From assembly GCA_043817345.1 (NCBI GenBank), contig JBDRGZ010000010.1, positions 1 through 5,370 on the forward strand: a stretch of DNA of 5,370 nucleotides, given 5' to 3'. The first letter of the stretch is position 1. Each line of letters starts with the position of its first letter. Origin of the DNA: CAYSXS01 sp043817345 (GTDB lineage Bacteria; Patescibacteriota; Patescibacteriia; UBA2196). The notes under the pieces are model-generated. The model saw only the letters and a list, made by a program, of their open reading frames with translations, had not been told where the DNA came from and did not search any database. Positions 1 to 5,370 of this stretch are shown piece after piece. The translations under genes were made by a program, and so were the position numbers.

Positions 1-3000
1 GAACAAACAGCAGGATTACAAACAATTCTCGCTATAGGAGGATTATCTCCTAATACTTCTTCAATAGTAATTGATTTTTCTTTTTCACAAAATCTACCTG
101 GAAATAAAAGACTTGAAACTTTTAATTTTACATCATAATCACCTCCCTGATTATATATATAAGTTAAATTTTGTCTATTATCTTTTATATTATCTCCAAA
201 ATCCCACTCCCTTGTTACCATACCATTAAAAATTGTTTCATCCCTAAATCTAACTTCTAAACCATTTATAGTATAACTAAAATCAGTATCGGGCCAAGAA
301 CGTGATTTAACCCATTCTGGGTCTGGATATACCCAACCAGAATCATTTCCATTATTATCAAAAACTTTTATTCTCCAAAAATATGCTTTATCAAATTCAA
401 GATTCTTAGTTCTAAATTCATTTACTGATGTTGTTTGTATCTGGTCAACTTCCAAACTACTAAAATTAGAATTATTATCTATTTGTATATTATCTATTTG
501 TATTTGATATTTACTTTGAGTAAAATTAGAATTCCACGAAAAAGTAAGTTCTGGATTATCTTCAAAACAATAATCATCATCTAATCCATCTACTGTAAGA
601 TCTGTAATAGTTAAATCATCTAATGATTCCACAATATTAATATTTTTTTCTAACATACAAGAAAATCCTTCTCTATCTCTTGCTGTATACTTTACTTTTT
701 TACTACCTTCTGAATTAAAAACAACTATTGGTTCATAAGAATTTGGATTAGTTTCATCTGCTGGATGTCCATCTTGAAAATTCCAAGAATTACATAAAGG
801 ATTTGAAACAGCAGAAAATCTACAAGCAGTATTTCCTATAAAACCTCCAAAATCATAAAAAGTTGTATTATTTTTAAAAGAGACCTTTCCTCCTTTTGTC
901 CCAATATTTGGTTCCCATGTAAAATCAACCCAAGGATAAGGATGAGCAGGTGTAGTAAAATTAACATTTTCTGACCAATCAGACCAATCTCCATTTTCAT
1001 CTTTAACTTTCATTCGCATAAAATATGTTTTGTTATATCTAAATTCTTCTGTTTCTGGAGACCTACTAACTATATACGAATCTGTTATTCCTCTTTGTCC
1101 AGGAGCTAATATCTTTGAATCAGTAATATCTATTATCATATTCTGTTGTGTAAAGGTAGAGAATTCAGCTACTTGTAATTGATAATTAGTCTGTCTTTTT
1201 CCATTATCATTTTTATAAATCCATCTAAAATCAATTGTTCCTTCTCCTGGCTCAAGATAATTTCTTGGTTGATTCGCCGAATCCAAATAACAATAATCTT
1301 CAGCTTTAGTTAAGTTCTCAATATATGGCAATGATTCTTCTAAAGAAACAACTTTTTCCACAGCAGGACAAAAATTTCCTTTTGTATTTTTTGCCTGAAA
1401 TTTTACATTATATGTACCTATTTGCGAATAAGTATGAACTAAATTTTGTCTATTTGATGTAGTTCCATCACCAAAATCCCAACTCCAATTTGACCCACTA
1501 CTTCCAAAATAATTAGTTTCATCTTTAAAAACAGCATATATTTCTTGAGCAGAAAACCAAGAAAAATCAGATTGAGGATATGGATAATTAGGAGTATCAA
1601 ATTCATTTATTTCAGACCAATCAGACCATTCATTATCTGTATTTTTAACTTTTACTCTCCAATAATAATGTTCACCATATTCTAAATCATTTACATTTGG
1701 GTCAAGAGAAACTAAATAAGAATCAGTTCCTGTTTGATTAGGCGATAAAGATTGAAATTTTGTTTCATTCACAACCAAAGATCCTGCTCCAAAATTACTA
1801 TTAGTAGCTATTTGAATTTGGTAATTATCTTGTTTTTTTCCATTATCATTTTTATAAATCCAATTAAATCCAATCTCGCCATTACCTAAAAAATCAATAC
1901 AATAATTTTCAGTTGTTGATAAAGAATTAGCTTCAGTTGAAGGACCCTTAATAAATCCTTTTTGATAACTGACAGTCCATGACCATTGATCATTTCCATA
2001 TACACTGATAAAATCACCAGATGTTTCAACATAAAAACGAACTGGTCCTGAAAATCCTAAATTTTCAGGAATAACAAAAGAAATATTATAGGTTCTTCTA
2101 CTAAAACTAGGAGATGGTATGCGAATAATTCCCAATTTATAAATTTTATGGCCTTGTCTCGTATCTAAAGTTTTAATTTCACTAAGCCATTTTGCTCCTT
2201 GCATTTGTCTTATATAAGCACTTCTATCCCTATGATTTACAGATATATCTTCATTTAATCTATCTATAAAACATTGATAGCAACCTTGATCTCCTGTACC
2301 AGAACAAGCAATCCATGTATCACAATTATCAGTACTATCTTCTATCCCAGCACAATCTTTTATTGATATTTCTGTATCTTCTGTAATATAAAATACTGCT
2401 TCAAACCAACCATAACCTACATTATTACAAGAAAGATTATATAAAAATGTTCCAGAAAAATTTACTACATCTCCGGGAGCATATTCCATATTTGGTTTAG
2501 GAGTATTCCATCCTAAACTAATCAAATTATTACAACCATTCGTAACAATAATAACTGCTGACACGCTTTGACTAAATAAAATAAAAGACAATCCAAATAA
2601 AAATAATACAAATAAAGATAAATCAATTTTATGAATTTTTGGACGAGGTCCATTATTATTTTTAGTTCTTGTTAAGAAATAAATAATAACTGCCATAATT
2701 ATTACAATTAAAAGTAAAATAATTATTAATAATACTTTGTTTTTTTGAAAAAAATTTAATCCATCTCTTGATTTTGTTATATCGGCATTAAGTTTTACTG
2801 CATAATTATCAAGTTCTTGTCCATTTTTAATAATCTTTGCTTCAATTTTTGGATTATCTACATCTTTATTTATCAAAACATCTATTGTTTCTGTATTTGG
2901 TTTCAAATCAATATCTTTGGTATTTTCTCCTACTAAATCTCCTTTTTCATTAAATAATTTAACCTCAAGAGTTCCTTTTTCAACAGAATAAGCTGAATCG

Positions 3001-3974
3001 TCTGCTGGTCCTACAAAATCTACTTCAATAATTGCTGTTTCTCCCTTTTGATATGATGATTTATCTGAATTAATAAATAAAATTTCAGCATCATCCTTGC
3101 CTGAAATTACCCAACGAAAAAAGATAGAATTAGAAATCGGTTCTTCTGTTTTGTTATCATAAAATTTTACTTCTGTAAAATATGAATTAGGAACTGATGT
3201 TTCTGGAAGAGTAATTTCTATTGTTTCTTTTTTCCCAGCTTCTAAAATAATCTCTTCTTTTCTTTCTTGTTTTAAAATATCACCTCCAACATTTCTGTTA
3301 TAAGTAGTTAATTCTGGAACTGCTGTAATATTATATTCAGAATTATTTGATACATCAAAAACAATTTTTGCTGTTTCACCTATCTGATAAAAAACTCCCA
3401 TAGAAGAAGGAAGTTTTCCTCGCTCTGATCCAATGGTTTGATAAAATCCATCTTCTCTTGATTCCCATTCTTCATCTTCCACCATCCAATGATTATCAAG
3501 TGTTAAAAATTTGCCATTAGTATTAATAGATATATCTTTATCAATCCAATTCATTTGCTCTCCTTTACTACTTGTCAATTGAACTCTTAATTTTAAATCT
3601 TGTGCTGGTAAATTGTTTGGTATATTATATTCAAAGTTTTTAGTAATTCTTTGGCCAGCTAAAAGAGTAAAATTATCATTTCCTATTTGATTATCAACTA
3701 CTTTATCAAATATTTCAAAATACGACCCTTGTTCTTGATTAATAATAGTTTTTTCAGATGTCAATAACTGAAAATAAAAAACTAAATCACTTACAATAAA
3801 ATCTTCATAATTCCACAAAGAAACTGTTCCTTTGATTGTATCGCCAGTATTAAAACTATCTTTTTCCAAAATTATATTTTCAAAATAAACCTCAGGTGTT
3901 GACCCAGCATTTACTGAAAAACTAATAAAAAAACTTTATATTAAAATAAATATAATAAAAATAGTTTTTTTCAT
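1..3974 (-). CDS. Giant multi-domain surface protein (Ig-like, TM, FN3-like and PKD modules); 3' end missing; in-frame TAA at codon 13
   Basis: Reading from ATG at 3974 gives 1324 codons to the left edge with no terminal stop, so the C-terminus is missing. The only in-frame stop is TAA at codon 13. Visible order: signal peptide (1-23); three Ig/CARDB-like beta-sandwich regions (about 28-150, 186-292, 296-398); TM helix (about 413-434); basic linker (435-450); second signal-like segment (451-473, ending SVSA); Cys-rich domain of unknown type (474-685); then three FN3-like + PKD modules. The PKD cores are WDFGDG at 832-837, WNFQDG at 1064-1069 and WDFGDN at 1257-1262. A further domain starts near 1310 (DNPPIARIVNPAVC). 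PKD and FN3 domains are extracellular binding or spacer folds; no catalytic motif was seen. The long open frame and coherent domains argue for a real gene. I do not recognise a named family. Adhesion is an inference. It follows a related gene on the same strand after about 400 bases. Confidence 0.85.
51..578 (-). repeat. Protein module 3: FN3-like + PKD (codons about 1133-1308)
   Basis: DYCF (Cys1136), LTFSWNSN and YQIQIDN, then AYFWRIKVFDNNGN, belong to the FN3-like half. The PKD core is REWDFGDN (1255-1262), followed by LTYIYNQGGDYDVKLKV and Cys1296. It is the most diverged of the three modules in DNA and lacks the YKNDNG block. The acidic linker DDLTITDLTVDGLDDD precedes it. Confidence 0.7.
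624..1301 (-). repeat. Protein module 2: FN3-like + PKD with degenerate core (codons about 892-1117)
   Basis: It has the same plan as module 1: DYCY (Cys895), FRWIYKNDNGKR, WSDWSEN, linker HPYP, then a PKD whose core reads WNFQDG (1064-1069) instead of WDFGDG. An insertion just before the core carries Cys1051 and Cys1061, a possible local disulfide. Cys1106 closes the domain. From the YC cysteine of one module to the next, module 1 spans 203 residues and module 2 spans 241. Confidence 0.7.
1335..1907 (-). repeat. Protein module 1: FN3-like + PKD (codons about 690-880)
   Basis: It begins at ENYC (Cys692), with FNWIYKNDNGKK at about 703-714, the FN3-like strands HYYWRVKVK and DWSE, then the linker NYPYP, and a canonical PKD core WSWDFGDGTT (830-839) with VHTYSQIGTYNV after it. 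Cys869 lies near the end of the PKD. Its FN3 half shares an exact 28-base DNA match with module 2 (1835-1862 against 1196-1223). Confidence 0.75.
2556..2738 (-). other. Internal transmembrane hairpin: TM helix, basic linker, second signal-peptide-like segment
   Basis: Codons 413-434 form a strong TM helix (KVLLIIILLLIVIIMAVIIY). A polar, basic linker follows (RTKNNNGPRPKIHK), then a second hydrophobic stretch at 451-473 ending in SQSVSA, a textbook signal peptidase I site. The positive-inside rule puts the linker in the cytoplasm, so the chain would cross out-in-out. If signal peptidase cuts after Ala473, one translation product would give two extracellular proteins: a membrane-anchored N-terminal part and a released C-terminal part. 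There is no stop and no ATG, GTG or TTG start between the two segments. Confidence 0.75.
3906..3974 (-). other. Signal peptide, interrupted by a stop codon
   Basis: Codons 1-23 read MKKTIFIIFILI, stop, SFFISFSVNA, with a likely signal peptidase I cleavage after Ala23 before GST. The lysine start, a hydrophobic core of about 15 residues and a small-x-Ala end are all present on both sides of the stop. This shows the frame is the right one and that ATG 3974 was the original start. Confidence 0.8.
3936..3938 (-). other. In-frame TAA (nonsense codon 13) in the signal peptide
   Basis: On the minus strand the codons run TTA ATA TAA AGT TTT. One base change (TAA to TTA or TCA) restores an uninterrupted signal peptide and a frame of more than 1300 codons. 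No ATG or GTG follows close by in frame; the nearest alternative start is TTG at codon 36 (3867-3869), which would lose the export signal. It could be a real null or phase variant, a population polymorphism in a metagenome assembly, or a base error. Sequence alone cannot decide. Confidence 0.9.
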
Positions 3975-3980
3975 AATAAT

Positions 3981-3988
3981 CTCTCTCT
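3981..3988 (-). promoter_or_regulatory. Weak ribosome-binding candidate for the giant gene
   Basis: The mRNA reads AGAGAGAG, then ATTATT, then ATG. It is purine-rich but not a clean AGGAGG. It partly overlaps the foot of the hairpin at 3985-4030, so pairing could limit ribosome access. Confidence 0.4.
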
Positions 3989-4030
3989 ATTAAATAGAAA
4001 TTGATTTAAAATCAATTTTATTTAATAGAG
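3985..4030 (-). promoter_or_regulatory. Long AT-rich hairpin just upstream of the start codon
   Basis: The arms at 3985-3996 and 4019-4030 (CTCTATTAAATA and its exact complement) continue inward into 3998-4006 and 4010-4018 (AAATTGATT and its exact complement). One base (3997) is bulged and the loop is 3 bases, giving 21 pairs. It lies in the 5' leader and ends 10 bases before the ATG. No T-run follows it in the direction of transcription, so it is not a normal terminator for the upstream gene. It could control translation, stabilise the mRNA or be a protein site. Confidence 0.7.
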
Positions 4031-4109
4031 ATAATTTTTAATTTTCAATTTTCAATTAATTTTTAATAAAATAATTTTCAAACCGAACTTTTATTTCATT
4101 TAATTTTTA

Positions 4110-4196
4110 ATTTTTCTATCCCTCTCCTCTCCGAGACCCGACCTCTACAAAACTTCCTCTCCCTCTCTAAGAAAGGTTGGGGCTCTTTTTAGCTTT
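4110..4196. repeat. Palindromic intergenic element, copy 1 (degenerate stem)
   Basis: This 87-base unit runs from ttttctatccctc to tttttagcttt. It matches copy 2 with 5 substitutions and one single-base gap, at a spacing of 159-160 bases. Its arms are GAGACCCGACCTCT (4133-4146) and AGAAAGGTTGGGGCTC (4170-4185). Base changes in the right arm leave mismatches and a G-T pair, so the stem is weaker than in copy 2. A T-run (4186-4190) follows on the plus strand. Confidence 0.85.
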
Positions 4197-4268
4197 CCCA
4201 CTGTCACTCTTTCTCCTCTCCTTTTTAAATTTTAATTTATCATTTTAATTTTTGATTTTTGATATTTG

Positions 4269-4356
4269 ATTTTTCTATCCCTCCCCTCTCCGAGACCCGA
4301 CCTCTACAAAACTTCTTTTCCCTCTCTAAGAGAGGTCGGGGTCTCTTTTTAGCTTT
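4269..4356. repeat. Palindromic intergenic element, copy 2 (intact stem)
   Basis: This 88-base unit begins 20 bases after the stop of the right-hand gene. The left arm GAGACCCGACCTCT (4292-4305) pairs with AGAGGTCGGGGTCTC (4331-4345) with one bulged G and a 25-base loop. A smaller alternative stem, CCTCTC-TAA-GAGAGG (4321-4335), competes for the same right arm. The size, intergenic position, palindromic form and presence as a diverged pair suggest a dispersed REP- or MITE-like element; no target-site duplication is evident. Confidence 0.85.
4292..4350 (+). terminator. Terminator-like stem and T-run, plus-strand polarity
   Basis: The GC-rich stem of element copy 2 is followed by TTTTT at 4346-4350 on the plus strand only. 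On the minus strand, where both genes are read, the stem is followed by GGAGAGGGG and no T-run. As an intrinsic terminator it would stop plus-strand (antisense) transcription moving into the right-hand gene. There is no plus-strand gene to its left, so the signal may simply be part of the repeat. Confidence 0.35.
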
Positions 4357-4376
4357 ATCCTCTCTTTCTTTTAAAA

Positions 4377-5370
4377 TTAAAACGGTGAAATTTCTTTCCA
4401 CTTTGGAATAATTATATCAGTCACATTAACAGTTCTAATAGTAGAACAACTACGATTATCTAATCCTAAACTACTATCTGTTATTGTTAATTCTATAGTA
4501 TAACCACCATCTTTTATTTCAGAATAAAAATGTTCAACTATTATTGGTGGTATTGGTGGTTCTGCTGATGGATCTCCTGGATCTGGTTTTGTGCCCTCTA
4601 TTGTTCCATCATCAAAATCCCAAGAATATGTTATATTACTACCAAGTTCATTACACTTTTCATCTGAACTAATATCAATATAACATGTTGATTGATCATC
4701 AAAAGTAATTAATTCATCTATATCTGCTTTATCAGGAACAGGAGTAAATTTAGGATAAGGAGAAGCATGTTCAGGAACAGAAAATGAATTTTGTGCCCAA
4801 TCAGATGATCCATTCTCATTATAAACTTTTACTTGAAATTGATAAGAACCACCTGATACAGAATAAGGAACTTCAAATTTATCTAAATCATAAGAGCCAG
4901 TAATTACACCAATTCCCGATGAACCTTGCCCATCTACAACAACTGATTGTTCAATAGGGAGATCAGTTCCTAAAGATTGCCAGCCATTACCATCATTTAT
5001 ATCTACTTGGATATCAAAAGCCGTTTGATTATCTCCATCATCATCTTTATATGTCCAATTTATAGGAACATACATTTTTCCTGATTGATAACAAGAATTT
5101 ATTGTTCCAATATCAAGTGATTCAATATACGGATTTGTATTAGATTGAAAAGAAGTAATCACTTTATAATTCGGCAAACCAGCATCTCCACACATTAATC
5201 CTGTTGACACTTCTCTGTCTTTACAATTGAAACTAATCCAACCAACAACTGCTTCGCCATAATTACCCTCTACATCACCTCCCCAAGCCCATCCCCTAAA
5301 TTCATTTGGGTCAGGCGTTTCATCTACTGAAAGACCATAAGTTGAACCTCTTAATCTTATCCATCCATCC
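4377..5370 (-). CDS. Surface protein with GWxW/GWISFNC block, FN3-like and PKD domains; 5' end missing
   Basis: The frame is open from the right edge to TAA at 4377-4379, giving 330 visible residues. The GTG at 5210 is residue 54 inside a conserved block, so it is not the start. Order: DGWIRLRGSTYG (1-12), RGWAW (25-29), VVGWISFNC (41-49), then NYKV (67-70), a block I associate with Patescibacteria surface proteins. An FN3-like domain follows (about 80-205: SCY, INWTYKDDDGD, YQFQVKVYNENG, SSDW), then a PKD (206-317) with core YSWDFDDGT (248-256), Cys229/Cys239 before it and Cys308 near its end. A proline-rich loop at 261-275 interrupts the PKD. The end, PKWKEISPF, has no LPxTG motif or TM anchor. 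The export signal presumably lies outside the window. It shares the FN3+PKD plan with the next gene downstream, about 400 bases away, so the two are likely paralogous in part. Its role is unknown; extracellular binding is an inference. Confidence 0.85.
   Translation of the reverse strand, partial: DGWIRLRGSTYGLSVDETPDPNEFRGWAWGGDVEGNYGEAVVGWISFNCKDREVSTGLMCGDAGLPNYKVITSFQSNTNPYIESLDIGTINSCYQSGKMYVPINWTYKDDDGDNQTAFDIQVDINDGNGWQSLGTDLPIEQSVVVDGQGSSGIGVITGSYDLDKFEVPYSVSGGSYQFQVKVYNENGSSDWAQNSFSVPEHASPYPKFTPVPDKADIDELITFDDQSTCYIDISSDEKCNELGSNITYSWDFDDGTIEGTKPDPGDPSAEPPIPPIIVEHFYSEIKDGGYTIELTITDSSLGLDNRSCSTIRTVNVTDIIIPKWKEISPF

Larger units (their letters stand above)
3975..4376. other. Intergenic region, AT-rich simple sequence with palindromic repeats
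   Basis: No reading frame of note occurs on either strand in this stretch. It contains, left to right, a purine-rich ribosome-binding candidate, a 21-bp hairpin, AT-rich simple sequence built on attttcaa and aattttta units (about 4031-4109), element copy 1, a pyrimidine-rich and then AT-rich spacer with tttttgat units (about 4197-4268), and element copy 2. A promoter for the left-hand gene could lie in the AT-rich part, but TTGAAA-like hexamers there have no convincing partner at -10, so none is called. Confidence 0.7.

Noticed and set aside
3936..3938. Stop-codon reassignment (UAA read as an amino acid)
   Set aside because: It occurs once in 1324 codons, and TAA ends the neighbouring gene. 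No in-frame UGA or UAG supports any other code.
3900..3974. Programmed frameshift at the A7 or T7 runs to bypass the stop
   Set aside because: The frame is the same before and after the TAA, and the hydrophobic core reads on in that frame, so a shift would have to be made and undone within a few codons.
4031..4109. Sigma-70-like promoter for the giant gene
   Set aside because: TTGAAA hexamers occur but no good TATAAT lies 16-18 bases on; in sequence this AT-rich such matches are expected by chance.
4275..4292. G-quadruplex on the minus strand (GGAGAGGGGAGGG)
   Set aside because: The G-runs are short and uneven, and the purine bias of the repeat explains them.
4109..4356. CRISPR array
   Set aside because: There are only two units, 88 bases long and 160 apart, with low-complexity spacing sequence and no cas genes.
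4377..4420. Sortase (LPxTG) or C-terminal TM anchor at the end of the right-hand protein
   Set aside because: The tail IIIPKWKEISPF has neither an LPxTG motif nor a hydrophobic helix long enough to span a membrane.
4377..5210. A complete 277-residue gene starting at GTG 5210
   Set aside because: The frame stays open to the window edge and the upstream codons hold conserved GWAW and GWISFNC motifs, so the GTG is an internal valine.

Overview
The window is AT-rich (roughly 30% GC by eye). It holds two long reading frames, both on the minus strand, separated by about 400 bases of low-complexity, repeat-bearing DNA. No RNA gene, transposase gene or CRISPR array is visible, and I see no convincing plus-strand gene. 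Both proteins look like large secreted or surface-anchored proteins built from fibronectin-III-like and PKD (WDFGDG) beta-sandwich modules. The gene at the right end also has the 'RGWAW ... GWISFNC ... YKV' block and a C-terminus of the 'PKWKEISPF' type. From memory, I associate these with Candidatus Patescibacteria (CPR, Parcubacteria-like) surface proteins. The standard genetic code fits: no in-frame UGA is used as sense, so there is no sign of the Gracilibacteria code.

Layout in transcription order (right to left). (1) Positions 5370-4377 are the 3' part of a surface-protein gene whose start lies outside the window. It has 330 visible codons with the order GWxW/GWISFNC block, FN3-like, PKD, short tail. 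The GTG at 5210 is an internal valine, not the start. (2) Positions 4376-3975 are intergenic. They hold two about 93% identical 87-88 base copies of a palindromic element about 160 bases apart, AT-rich simple sequence, and a 21-bp hairpin ending 10 bases before the next start codon. (3) Positions 3974-1 are a giant frame of 1324 visible codons that runs off the left edge without a stop. I translated every codon and found a single in-frame stop: a TAA at codon 13, in the middle of an otherwise perfect signal peptide. After that come three Ig-like domains, a transmembrane helix, a short basic linker, a second signal-peptide-like hydrophobic segment ending SVSA, a Cys-rich domain, and three FN3-like + PKD modules. 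A further domain begins at the edge.

The two proteins share their modules and are probably paralogous parts of one cell-surface locus, plausibly for adhesion or cell-cell interaction; that role is inferred from the domain type only. The points most worth checking are the nonsense codon in the signal peptide, the apparent fusion of two exported proteins through an internal signal/TM hairpin, and the palindromic repeat pair, whose terminator-like polarity opposes the genes.
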